Positions 15,575 through 23,371 of a stretch of 36,663 nt of DNA are shown in pieces. Position numbers and translations under genes: made by a program. Positions within the stretch are counted from its first letter, which is position 1; each line of letters begins with the position of its first letter. Source of the DNA: Actinophytocola sp. (lineage in GTDB: Bacteria > Actinomycetota > Actinomycetes > Mycobacteriales > Pseudonocardiaceae); contig NZ_WHTD01000078.1 in the NCBI RefSeq assembly GCF_009379765.1, positions 1 to 36,663 on the forward strand, read 5' to 3'. The notes beneath the pieces were generated by a model. The model ran no database searches and was not told where the DNA came from. It saw only the letters and a list, made by a program, of their open reading frames with translations.

Positions 15575-16180
15575 CTACGGCTGCCGGTCTGCGACCAGCA
15601 CGAACTCGTTGTACTTGAAGAACTTGCCGGCGAACCGCGGGAAGGGGAACGACAGCGGCTCGATCTTCGTGAAGCCGAGCCGGCGGGCCACGTCGGTGAG
15701 CGCGTCGAAGTCGGTGAACTCGACGTGCGTGCTGTCGCTGCGGTAGCCGAGCTCCTGCGGGCAGATCAGCACGAGACGCGCGTCGGGCGCGAGGTGGTCC
15801 AGGTAGCCGGAGAGGATCTCGACCGCCTCGGCCCGCGGCATGTGCTCCACGAGGTGCGCGGCCAGCATGCCGGTGAACCGGCCGGGCTCGGCGTACCCGC
15901 TCTCGGCGAACTCGTCCACGGTGAACGCGGTGAGCCCGCGCCGGCGGCATTCCGCGATGGAGTGCTCGTTGTGGTCGACCCCGACCCCGTGCGGCGCGAG
16001 GTGCGCCAGGCAGCGGCCGATGCCGCAGCCGACCTCCAGCACCTCGCGGTCGCCGAAGAGGCGGCGCAGGTTCCACCGGTACGGCGCTTGCACGTCGAGG
16101 ACCCGCTTCCACAGCGGCTGCTCGAGGCGCTTGAGCCGCTCGGTGTACTCCTCTCCACCGGTCGAATCAAGGGAAGCCAT
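15575..16180 (-). CDS. Class I SAM-dependent methyltransferase
   Basis: From the ATG at 16180 the protein is 201 residues; several other in-frame starts upstream (16189 and beyond) are possible, with no clear ribosome site. The SAM pocket is VLEVGCGIGRCLAHL (motif I), followed by GVDHNEHSI (motif II, acidic) and MLAAHLVEHMPRAEAVEIL (motif post-I), the pattern of the Methyltransf_11/23 group. The C-terminus FAGKFFKYNEFVLVAD is a final strand. It sits 21 bases upstream of glfT2 on the same strand and is probably cotranscribed, so a role in cell-wall glycan or lipid modification is possible but not shown. Confidence 0.78.
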   Translation of the reverse strand: MASLDSTGGEEYTERLKRLEQPLWKRVLDVQAPYRWNLRRLFGDREVLEVGCGIGRCLAHLAPHGVGVDHNEHSIAECRRRGLTAFTVDEFAESGYAEPGRFTGMLAAHLVEHMPRAEAVEILSGYLDHLAPDARLVLICPQELGYRSDSTHVEFTDFDALTDVARRLGFTKIEPLSFPFPRFAGKFFKYNEFVLVADRQP

Positions 16181-16530
16181 GCTGGGCATGGTATCCATCC
16201 ACGTCGGGCAGCCTCGGCCGCCCGGGGGCCGGCTGTGGACAACCCCGGCTTCGCCCCGAGAACCGTCGGTGGTCCTCCGTAGAATCGACACCGGGGGCCG
16301 GAGGCCACCCCGGCACGCGCCCCGGAAGCGGGCCGCTGCGGGTGGAGGTGCGTGTGGCCGGCCGCCTCCCGCTCGTGGGCCGTCGGCCGCGTGTCGAGAC
16401 CATCTGCTGCCCCGTCATCGCCGCGGGCGCGCTCGCCGTCGCCGGGTTCATCCCGGCGCTCTTCTGGGCGATAACTCATCCCGAAAGGCCCGCCGTGTCC
16501 GATCCGGACGTGGCGGGCCTTTCGTCACAG
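16181..16530. other. Intergenic stretch with no supported gene; carries a terminator
   Basis: About 350 bases between the methyltransferase start and the DUF397 gene end. A plus-strand open frame at 16342-16563 with one hydrophobic segment (CCPVIAAGALAVAGFIPALF) exists, but it reads through the terminator at 16482-16524 and has only a weak ribosome site. TAGAAT at about 16281 is a possible -10 for a short plus-strand transcript ending at that terminator. No tRNA or known RNA fold was recognised. Confidence 0.4.
16482..16524. terminator. Bidirectional terminator, perfect 13-base stem
   Basis: CGAAAGGCCCGCC (16482-16494) pairs without mismatch with GGCGGGCCTTTCG (16512-16524), loop 17 bases. 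The AAA and TTT runs flank the GC core on both sides, as in a symmetric intrinsic terminator. It lies 6 bases past the DUF397 stop and would also stop any plus-strand transcript from 16200-16480. Confidence 0.85.
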
Positions 16531-16749
16531 TCACCAGGACCCGGTGACGGTGTTCAGGAATGAGTTCCACCCTGTCGAGGACAGCCCGATGACCGGTCGG
16601 TCGGCGCGAACGTCCTTGCTGTCGCGTACCAAGGTGGTATCGACGGCGAACTTGACCTCGACGCAGGCTCCTCCGGAGGCGCCGGAGTAGCTACTGACGA
16701 ACCATCCGTCCCGGTCGTGTCCCGGCACCGTGACATGTTCCTTGATCAA
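16531..16749 (-). CDS. DUF397-domain protein
   Basis: A 72-residue protein with the DUF397 core SSYSGASGGACVEV and DVRADRPVIGLSSTGWNSFL. These small proteins are coded next to XRE/DUF5753 regulators throughout actinomycetes, and some pairs act in development (the BldB/WhiJ group of Streptomyces). The start decides the size: an upstream ATG at 16767 is possible, but AAGGAGAC lies 5 bases before the TTG at 16749, and this TTG overlaps the stop of the regulator (TTGA), so coupled translation from TTG is preferred. It ends at the perfect terminator. Confidence 0.82.
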   Translation of the reverse strand: MIKEHVTVPGHDRDGWFVSSYSGASGGACVEVKFAVDTTLVRDSKDVRADRPVIGLSSTGWNSFLNTVTGSW

Positions 16750-17606
16750 ACCGTCTCCTTGATGCATCGATGGATCGTTCCTAGTGAGTCCCGGCCGCTC
16801 AACGTGCGTTGGAGTGCGTCGTCGTAACTCTTGGCGATGTCTCGTACCTGGTCGGGATCGTCGATGAGACCCCAGGTCGTGACCGTCTCCTGCCAGACCA
16901 CTGTGGGCAGTCTAGGACGTTCGAAGTCGATCAAACACATGGTGGAGGCTCCGAATAGGACAGATGCGGTGGCCGTGAACGGGATCACCCGTACCTCAAC
17001 GGTTTCCGGATGTTCCTCGATCACATCGGCGAGATGCTCGAGCTGGCGACGAAGCACCGCCGGCCCGCCGATCTGTTGCCGAAGGGTCGCCTCACCGATG
17101 ACGGCCGTCAGGGGCAGCGGGTGGTCACCGTCGAGCCGTTCCTGCCGGCGCAGGCGCAGCTCGACGCGTTGGTCGACCTCGACTGAGCGGACGGTGACGG
17201 ATGGTGCCATGATCGCTCGGGCATAGTCGCCGGTCTGCAGCAGGCCGGGAATGATGCCGCTCTCGTAGCACCGAACTCGAGACGCACCGAACTCGAGACC
17301 GAACAGACGCTGGAGCTCCCCGTCGAACAGCGCCGAGTAGCGCGACCACCAGCCGCGTTCCTTCGCCGCCGTTCGAAGGGCGAGCAGCTCGCGCCGCTCG
17401 TCCTGGTCGATGTCGAGAAGGTCGAGGAGTTTCGTCAGACTCTCCTCGGAAAGGACCTTGCGTTCGTTCTCGACGGCGGACCAGTAGTTTCGCGAGAAGC
17501 CCAGCTCCTCGGTGATGGTCCGGACGTTGATGCCCGCCTCGACGCGGCGTTCGCGCAGCCGGAGGGCAAGCTCCCAGCCCGCGACGACGGGCGACATGGG
17601 TGGCAC
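16746..17606 (-). CDS. XRE-family regulator with DUF5753 domain
   Basis: A 286-residue DNA-binding protein. Residues about 12-70 are a helix-turn-helix of the XRE type (LRERRVEAGINVRTITEELG then FSRNYWSAVENERKV). Residues about 100-280 match DUF5753: YESGIIPGLLQTGDYARAIM, RRQERL, the VIGEATLRQQIGG block and VRVIPF. Regulators of this type pair with DUF397 proteins, as here with the overlapping downstream gene. The GTG at 17606 is chosen because GAGGAGGAG lies just before it. It is divergent from the cyclase-like gene across 136 bases and may control both. Confidence 0.88.
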   Translation of the reverse strand: MPPMSPVVAGWELALRLRERRVEAGINVRTITEELGFSRNYWSAVENERKVLSEESLTKLLDLLDIDQDERRELLALRTAAKERGWWSRYSALFDGELQRLFGLEFGASRVRCYESGIIPGLLQTGDYARAIMAPSVTVRSVEVDQRVELRLRRQERLDGDHPLPLTAVIGEATLRQQIGGPAVLRRQLEHLADVIEEHPETVEVRVIPFTATASVLFGASTMCLIDFERPRLPTVVWQETVTTWGLIDDPDQVRDIAKSYDDALQRTLSGRDSLGTIHRCIKETV

Positions 17607-17651
17607 AGCTCCTCCTCTCCAGAACGTCCGACGAAGATCGTAGGTTACAGC

Positions 17652-17681
17652 ATCCTATACATCTCACCGCGACAGCATCAA
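17652..17681 (-). promoter_or_regulatory. Candidate promoter of the XRE regulator
   Basis: On the minus strand TTGATG (17681-17676) and TAGGAT (17657-17652) are separated by 18 bases. Transcription would start about 40 bases before the GTG at 17606, leaving room for the GAGGAGGAG ribosome site. Confidence 0.45.
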
Positions 17682-17686
17682 GATAG

Positions 17687-17715
17687 TTGACTGGTTACCG
17701 TAACCGAATTACTGT
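17687..17715 (+). promoter_or_regulatory. Promoter of the cyclase-like gene with a palindrome in its spacer
   Basis: TTGACT (17687-17692) and TACTGT (17710-17715) lie 17 bases apart. Directly after the -35, GGTTAC-C-GTAACC (17693-17705) is a perfect 13-base palindrome, the right size and place for a repressor operator. A half copy GGTTAC occurs at 17643-17648 nearer the regulator gene. The divergent XRE regulator is the obvious candidate to bind it. The start codon is 27 bases past the -10. Confidence 0.55.
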
Positions 17716-17742
17716 CGGGAAAACGGCCACTGGGGAGGAACG

Positions 17743-18513
17743 ATGGACCCGACATCGGGCTGGCGAGGATCCCATCCCCCACTACGACTGTCCCGCCCCG
17801 GCGAGCGAACTCCTCGAATCGGGCTGCTCCCGGCCCCGAGAGCTGCCGCTGCCCCACTCACCACCGCGCACTGCACGATCGTCGCGGTGGACATCGAAGG
17901 ATTCGGGGACCTTCGCCGGAACAACACCAACCAGGCCCGGACTCGGCACGGGCTCTACGGGGCGATGCAGAACGCATTCGATGCCGCGTGCATCCCCTGG
18001 ACTTCCTGCCGCCGAGAGGACCGGGGCGACGGCGTTCTCATCCTCGCGCCCGCGAGCGTGCCGAAGACACTGTTCGCCGACCGGCTGCCGGGCACGCTGC
18101 TCGACGCGTTGGTCCGGCACAACCGAACCCACCCCACCGAGGAGCAGATCCGCTTGCGGCTCGCGCTGCACGCGGGCGAGATCACCTACGACGACCACGG
18201 CGTGACCGCGTCCTCGATCATCCTCACCTATCGGCTCCTCGACGCGCCGGTCCTGAAGAACGCGCTCGCGCTGTCGTCCGGAGTCCTCGCCGTCGTCGGC
18301 TCGGCCTGGTTCTTCGACGAGGTCATCCGACACAGCGAGCTGAGCGGGGCCGCCTCCTACCGACCGGCCGTCGTCACGCACAAGGAGACCACCGCGCGGG
18401 CGTGGATCCGGCTGCTCGGGCCCGGCCCGCCGGACGGCGTCGGCACGGCCGAGCGCAGTGCGGTCGCGGCGCCCGGACCCGACGCCCCACAGGCGGCGTG
18501 GGGTCGCGACTGA
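17743..18513 (+). CDS. Class III nucleotidyl-cyclase-like protein
   Basis: A 256-residue protein; ATG 17743 follows GGGGAGG. Residues 1-42 are a Pro/Arg-rich leader. Residues 44-210 fit a class III cyclase fold: VAVDIEGFGD with Asp50 as first metal ligand, EDRGDGVLIL with Asp96 as second, LRLALHAGEITYDDHGV in place of the usual IGIHTGE strand, and IILTYRLLDAP for VNLAARLxxxA. In the last motif the catalytic Arg is kept (Arg164) but the Asn four residues before it is Ile160. Activity is therefore doubtful, and it may bind nucleotide or make an unusual product. I recall similar stand-alone or fused domains in Streptomyces and relatives. The C-terminal 45 residues are Pro/Ala-rich. Confidence 0.65.
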   Translation: MDPTSGWRGSHPPLRLSRPGERTPRIGLLPAPRAAAAPLTTAHCTIVAVDIEGFGDLRRNNTNQARTRHGLYGAMQNAFDAACIPWTSCRREDRGDGVLILAPASVPKTLFADRLPGTLLDALVRHNRTHPTEEQIRLRLALHAGEITYDDHGVTASSIILTYRLLDAPVLKNALALSSGVLAVVGSAWFFDEVIRHSELSGAASYRPAVVTHKETTARAWIRLLGPGPPDGVGTAERSAVAAPGPDAPQAAWGRD

Positions 18514-18518
18514 GCTGG

Positions 18519-19145
18519 TCAAGCGGGTTGGGGTAGGGCGTGGGGCATCTGCCAGCCGGTCGCCAGCTGGGACGGGTGGATGTTCTCGCCGCCGCCGAAG
18601 AACTCGCAGAACTTCATGATCAGGGGGTCCCACGCGAGCGGGTCCACGTGGTTCTTCTCCGGGATCAGCAGCTCGACTGCCACGTGGGCGCGGACGACGG
18701 AGACCTGGAACGCGGTCGTCCCGGATCCCATCGGGTGGGCCGCGTCCAGCACGCATTCCAGCTGGATCGGGCATTCCGCGGCCCGCGGCGGCGACACCAG
18801 GTCGGACGGCTGCTCGGTCAGGCCGGCCGCCGCGAACTTGGTGCGGGAGTACGTGTAGCCCTTCGCCACCTTGTACGCCGGCACGTCCGGGCGGGCCGTC
18901 AGCAGCGCCAACCGGTCGACCGCGTCGACGAGCGTCGACGGCGCCAGGTTCAGCACGCACTCCCGCGCACGGCGCAGGTTCGCCGATGTCTGCGACGCGT
19001 CGCCCAGGCCGAGCATGCAGGACTGCCCCAGCCACCACGCCGACGACATCGGCGCGAGGTTGGCGGAGCCGTCCTCGTTGCGGGAGCTGATCAGCACGAC
19101 CGGGGTGCCGAAGTACAGGACCTTCAACGGGGTTACGCGGTGCAT
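18519..19145 (-). CDS. Flavin reductase-like FMN-binding split-barrel protein
   Basis: A 208-residue protein from the ATG at 19145; an in-frame start at 19163 adds six residues. Features of the flavin-reductase split barrel are the start TPLKVLYFGTPVVLISSRNEDGSANLAPMS, followed by QTSANLRRARECVLNLAP and DAVDRLALL. The family binds FMN and either reduces it with NAD(P)H or uses it on small molecules. No neighbour fixes the substrate. It is convergent with the cyclase-like gene (5-base gap), and the second glycosyltransferase gene on the same strand ends 43 bases upstream. Confidence 0.75.
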   Translation of the reverse strand: MHRVTPLKVLYFGTPVVLISSRNEDGSANLAPMSSAWWLGQSCMLGLGDASQTSANLRRARECVLNLAPSTLVDAVDRLALLTARPDVPAYKVAKGYTYSRTKFAAAGLTEQPSDLVSPPRAAECPIQLECVLDAAHPMGSGTTAFQVSVVRAHVAVELLIPEKNHVDPLAWDPLIMKFCEFFGGGENIHPSQLATGWQMPHALPQPA

Positions 19146-19188
19146 GAGTCCCACGATGCCCAAGAGGAGCCGGCCGGGCTGGCGGGAA

Positions 19189-21153
19189 TCAGCCGCGGCG
19201 TTCGTCCAAGTTGTACAGTCGGCGCCAGTTCTCGCGACTCGTCAGCTGGGGCACCGCGGCCCGGTACTCCTCACGCAGACCCGGCATCTCCGAGATCAGC
19301 TGACGGACGGCCCGCGCGGTCTGCTTGGCAAGCTTGACGGTGACCTCGCGATCGCGGCGCCGCAGCCGCACCCCACCCTGCGAGCCATCGGTGACCACGA
19401 CCTTGTCGAACTGCGACACGTGCCACCACGTGGCGTCCTTGTGCGTCACCGCACCCACGCGATGCGCCGTGCGGCCCATCACCAGGTATGCCAGGCGCTT
19501 GACCATGACCAGCCGGTTGCGGCTCGGCTTCGGGCCGGCCTGCACCAGCGGGATCGAGCCCGACTTGATGCCGGGGACGTCCGAGGCGGGATGCATGATC
19601 GTGTCCGGGTAGCCGGCCCGCAGCGCGAAGATCTCCTTGGCCGCGCTCGCACCGCCGTCGTGCAGGAACCCCGGCCCGCGCAGGAAGTCCTCGACCGCCT
19701 TGAGGATCGTGGCGGCGAGCCCGTACTGCATGGTCAGCAGGTACCGGGAGATCCGCGACGTCACCACCCTGGCGATCTGCTTGGGGTCGATCTCCGCGTG
19801 CAGCGCGCTGACGATCATGGAGTTGCGGACCGCGAAGTACTCGTTCCACTTGTCCGCGTCCTTCCAGTCGAAGTCCGCGTGCCACAGGCCGGCGCCGGGC
19901 AGGGTCACCGTGGCGAAGCCGTTGCCCCGCGCCCGGTAGCCGTACTCGACGTCGTCCCACTGGAAGAACAGCGGCAGCGGCAGCCCGATCTTCGCGACCA
20001 CCTCGGCCGGGATCAGGCAGGACCACCAGGCGTTGTAGTCCGCGTCCACCCGCCGGTCGCCGCGGTTGGGCTTGCCGGTCGGCACGCCGTCCTTGTCGAG
20101 CTCCTCGGCGAGCAGGTCGACGTCGTCGAGCGCGTTCTTGACCACCTTTCCCGGCACCAGCTGGGCGAAGTCGGCGTACTCGGCGCCGGCCAGCAGGCGG
20201 GTCGGATGCAGCAGCCGCAGCATCTGGCCGCCCACGATGGTCGGCTCGGGGGTGCGGTTGGCGAACGCGGTCAGCCGGACCGCGATCTCCGGCTCGCACA
20301 GCACGTCGTCGTCCATGAACAGGAGGTTGGCGTGCTCGGCCTGCTTGTTGACCCGGCCGGCCTCGGTGACCTCGTACATGCCGCGGCCGAACCCGCCCGC
20401 GCCGCCGAGGTTGGGCTGGCGCAGGTACCGCAGCCGCCCGTCGAGCGCCTTCTCGATGTCCGGGAACGCCGGCCGCGACGCGACCGTGTCGGTGCCCTGG
20501 TCGACCACGTAGATGGCGTCGAGCAGGTCGAGCGTCTCGGCGTCGCCGGCCAGCGACTGCAACGTCTTGGTGCAGTCGTCGGCGCGGTTGAACGTGCAGA
20601 TGACCACCGCGGTGGGGCGCAGCCGGTGCGGCGGGGCCACGGTCCAGCGCAGCCGCTCGATGACGAGGTCGTCGTCGCCGGTGGCGAACTGGACCCACAG
20701 GAAGCCGCCGTCGACGAACTTGTCCAGCTCCGCGGTGAGCGTGATCCGGTCGCCGCGCAGGTCGGCCACGTCGCGGGCGGCGACCGTGCGGGTCTCGCCG
20801 TCGATGTCGGACGCCACCAGCGAGATGCGGCCCGACCCGGTGGCGGTGACCTCGATGTCGACCACGTCGACCACGGTCCAGCGCTGCCAGTAGCTGGCCG
20901 GGAAGCGCCCGAAGTAGGTGTCCGTGGTGACCTCGGAGCCGGCGTGCACGACCAGCCGCTGTCGCTCGCGGACCGCGTTGCCGAACACCACCTGCGCGTA
21001 CAGGTCGTCCGGACAGACCGGGTCCGGCCCACGGAACAGGCCGCGCTGGGCCACCAACCGGCCGCTCGGCTCGTGCTCGACGAGTCGGGCGTCGCCCTCG
21101 GCTGCCGGCTGCGCGGGCGCTGCGTCGCTGGTGATCGGGCTGCTAGCGGGCAT
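19189..21153 (-). CDS. Second GlfT2-like galactofuranosyltransferase, intact
   Basis: A 654-residue protein with the same layout as GlfT2: N-terminal beta-sandwich (FGRFPASYWQRWTVV), GT-A domain with VICTFNRADDC and NLGGAGGFGRGMYE, metal-binding Asp281-283 (LLFMDDDVLCEP), acid pair Asp400-401 (FFQWDDVEYGYRA), His425 (GLWHADF), and a helical C-terminal domain ending SRENWRRLYNLDERRG. All catalytic positions are kept. The ATG at 21153 follows GGAGGA. It is a paralogue of the broken gene at 13671-15553 and may make the same galactan, a second galactofuranose polymer, or alternate linkages. The DUF6541-type gene diverges from it across 196 bases. Confidence 0.9.
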   Translation of the reverse strand: MPASSPITSDAAPAQPAAEGDARLVEHEPSGRLVAQRGLFRGPDPVCPDDLYAQVVFGNAVRERQRLVVHAGSEVTTDTYFGRFPASYWQRWTVVDVVDIEVTATGSGRISLVASDIDGETRTVAARDVADLRGDRITLTAELDKFVDGGFLWVQFATGDDDLVIERLRWTVAPPHRLRPTAVVICTFNRADDCTKTLQSLAGDAETLDLLDAIYVVDQGTDTVASRPAFPDIEKALDGRLRYLRQPNLGGAGGFGRGMYEVTEAGRVNKQAEHANLLFMDDDVLCEPEIAVRLTAFANRTPEPTIVGGQMLRLLHPTRLLAGAEYADFAQLVPGKVVKNALDDVDLLAEELDKDGVPTGKPNRGDRRVDADYNAWWSCLIPAEVVAKIGLPLPLFFQWDDVEYGYRARGNGFATVTLPGAGLWHADFDWKDADKWNEYFAVRNSMIVSALHAEIDPKQIARVVTSRISRYLLTMQYGLAATILKAVEDFLRGPGFLHDGGASAAKEIFALRAGYPDTIMHPASDVPGIKSGSIPLVQAGPKPSRNRLVMVKRLAYLVMGRTAHRVGAVTHKDATWWHVSQFDKVVVTDGSQGGVRLRRRDREVTVKLAKQTARAVRQLISEMPGLREEYRAAVPQLTSRENWRRLYNLDERRG

Positions 21154-21349
21154 TCGAACTCAGTCCTCCACGGGGCATCGTCAGGCGAGTCAGCCTACCT
21201 GCGGCCGTGTGTCTGATCACTGTTAGGTCACGACCGGCCGGCCGGGCTGTACAAAGCCGGAAACAACCGCCACGACCGGGTCCACCGGACGCTCTTACAA
21301 TCGCCCGACCGGAGTGGTCGGTAGTCGAGGACGCGAGAGTGGAAGCTCG

Positions 21350-23365
21350 ATGAACTGGATCGACGCCGCGCCCATCACCGTCATGACCGTCGGGTGGGCG
21401 ATCGTGCCCGGCCTGGTGATCAGCTATCTCATGGGCCTGCGGGGCATCGCGGCCTGGGGTTTCGCGCCGGTCACCAGCGTCGCGCTGATCACCTCGACCG
21501 CGGTGCTCGCCGAGCTGATCGGGGTCGACTGGTCGGTCGGGATCGTGCTCGTCGGCTGCGCCGCGGTGGCGGTCGTGGTCGGCGTGGGGGCGTTCCTGCT
21601 CCGTCGCAAGGCGTTCCTGGCGAGCGATCCCGATCCGCGCCGGCTGACCCTGGTCGCCGCGCTCGGCATGCTGCCCGCGCTGGTCCTCGGCCTGGCGACG
21701 ATCGTGCGGTCGGTCGGCGCGCCGGACACGCTGTCCCAGACCTACGACGCGGTCTTCCACTACAACGCGCTCGCCCACATCGCCGACTCGCACCAGGCGT
21801 CCTCGCTGACCCTGGGCGCGCTCGGCAACCCGGACGTGCCCGGCGTGTTCTACCCGGCCGCCTGGCACGACCTGGCGTCGCTGGTGATGATGTCGACGGG
21901 CACCGGCATCCCGACCGCCGCCAACGCGGTCACCGTGGTCGCGTCCGTGATCCTGTGGCCGCTGTCCTGCCTGCTGCTGGTCCGCCAGCTGTTCGGCCGC
22001 AGCCCGGGGGCGCTGGCGATCGCCGCCACGGTGAGCGTCGGGTTCACCGCGTTCCCATGGGACCTGCTCGGCTTCGGCGTGCTGTGGCCGAACCTGCTCG
22101 GGATGGCGCTCGCGCCGGCCTGCTTCGCGGTCGTGCTCACGCTCACCGGCTGGGTTCGCGATGACGCGATCGGCCGGGGTCGCGGCTGGCCGGCATTGCT
22201 GGTCGCCCTCGTCGCGGCCGGGTTCGCGCACCCCAACGTGCTTTTCTCGATCGCGGTGCTGTCGATCTTCCCCATCGCGGCGCGGCTTGGCGTTCGCGCG
22301 TGGCGGCTGCACCGCCAGGGTCGCACGATACGCGGCGGGACCGAGGTGCTGCTGTTCCTCGTGTTCCTCGGTGGCGCCTGGTACTGGTCGGCCAGCACGC
22401 CGGTGCTGGAGAACACCCGCTCGCAGTACTGGCCGCCGTTCGAGACGCCCGCGGGCGCGGTCGGCGACGTCCTGCTCAACAGCACCAACGCGCACGAGGC
22501 GCTGTGGCTGCTGTCGGTCGTGGTGGTGCTCGGGATCGTCGCGTCGCTTCGGTCGCCGGCGCTGCGGCTGATCGTGGCCGGGCACCTGGTCACCGCGTTC
22601 CTCTACGTGCTCACCGCCGCGGTCAACCGGCCGGACACGATCAAGTTCACCGGCTACTGGTACAACGACTCGCACCGGCTGGCGGCGATGCTGCCGATCA
22701 CCGGCGTCCCGCTCGCGGTCGGCGGCATCCTGTTCCTCGCGAAGAAGATCGTCGAGAGGGTGCCGGCCACAGCGGACGCACCCGGCTGGCGGCAGCGGCC
22801 GGCCCGGGCCCCGGGGATCGCCTCGGCGGGCATCGTCACCGTCGTGCTGGCCCTGGTGCTGGTCGTGGCGACCGGCGGGCTGTACCCCGACGAGCGGTAC
22901 GACCGGGTGGCCATCGGCTACCACCCGCCCAAACCCGCGGTGCTGGTCACCAGGGACATGGAGAGGTTCTACGCGCGGATCGCCGACGAGATCCCCGAGG
23001 ACTCGATCGTGGCCGGCAACCCGTTCGAGGGCAGCGCGATGCTGTGGGCCCTGGTCGACCGGGAGGTGCTCTTCCCACACTTCCGCGGCACCTACTCGGC
23101 CGAGCAGGCCTACCTCGCGGGGCACCTGGACGACATCGCCCGCGACCCGAAGGTCTGCGCGGCGGTCGACGACCTGCACGTCGACTACCTGCTGGTCGGC
23201 GGCGTGAAGTTCCGGAAGAACGACACGCAGTGGGACTACTTCAACGGCCTGCGCGACCCGGCCGGCTCCCGCGGCTTCGAGCTGGTCGACTCCTCCGGCC
23301 CCAGCAAGCTGTACAAGATCACCGCCTGCGACGAGAAGGACGGCGGCACCCAGCCCGCCGGCTGA
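21350..23365 (+). CDS. Large polytopic membrane protein, DUF6541-like
   Basis: A 671-residue protein from the ATG at 21350 (a longer GTG frame begins at 21314). The first 530 residues hold about 11-12 hydrophobic helices, starting ITVMTVGWAIVPGLVISYLM, with long loops that include YDAVFHYNALAHIADS. The last 150 residues are a soluble outer domain with RFYARIADEIPEDSIVAGNP. The shape (GT-C-like membrane part with a conserved Asp in the first outer loop region and a soluble C-terminus) suits an envelope glycosyltransferase or polymer handling protein, and the neighbours are glycosyltransferases. The exact function is not known. TACAAT at 21296-21301 is a possible -10. Confidence 0.65.
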   Translation: MNWIDAAPITVMTVGWAIVPGLVISYLMGLRGIAAWGFAPVTSVALITSTAVLAELIGVDWSVGIVLVGCAAVAVVVGVGAFLLRRKAFLASDPDPRRLTLVAALGMLPALVLGLATIVRSVGAPDTLSQTYDAVFHYNALAHIADSHQASSLTLGALGNPDVPGVFYPAAWHDLASLVMMSTGTGIPTAANAVTVVASVILWPLSCLLLVRQLFGRSPGALAIAATVSVGFTAFPWDLLGFGVLWPNLLGMALAPACFAVVLTLTGWVRDDAIGRGRGWPALLVALVAAGFAHPNVLFSIAVLSIFPIAARLGVRAWRLHRQGRTIRGGTEVLLFLVFLGGAWYWSASTPVLENTRSQYWPPFETPAGAVGDVLLNSTNAHEALWLLSVVVVLGIVASLRSPALRLIVAGHLVTAFLYVLTAAVNRPDTIKFTGYWYNDSHRLAAMLPITGVPLAVGGILFLAKKIVERVPATADAPGWRQRPARAPGIASAGIVTVVLALVLVVATGGLYPDERYDRVAIGYHPPKPAVLVTRDMERFYARIADEIPEDSIVAGNPFEGSAMLWALVDREVLFPHFRGTYSAEQAYLAGHLDDIARDPKVCAAVDDLHVDYLLVGGVKFRKNDTQWDYFNGLRDPAGSRGFELVDSSGPSKLYKITACDEKDGGTQPAG

Positions 23366-23371
23366 GCCCGG

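Noticed and set aside
16342..16563. Plus-strand frame with one hydrophobic segment
   Set aside because: It reads through a perfect terminator stem and into the opposite gene, with only a weak ribosome site and no recognisable family.
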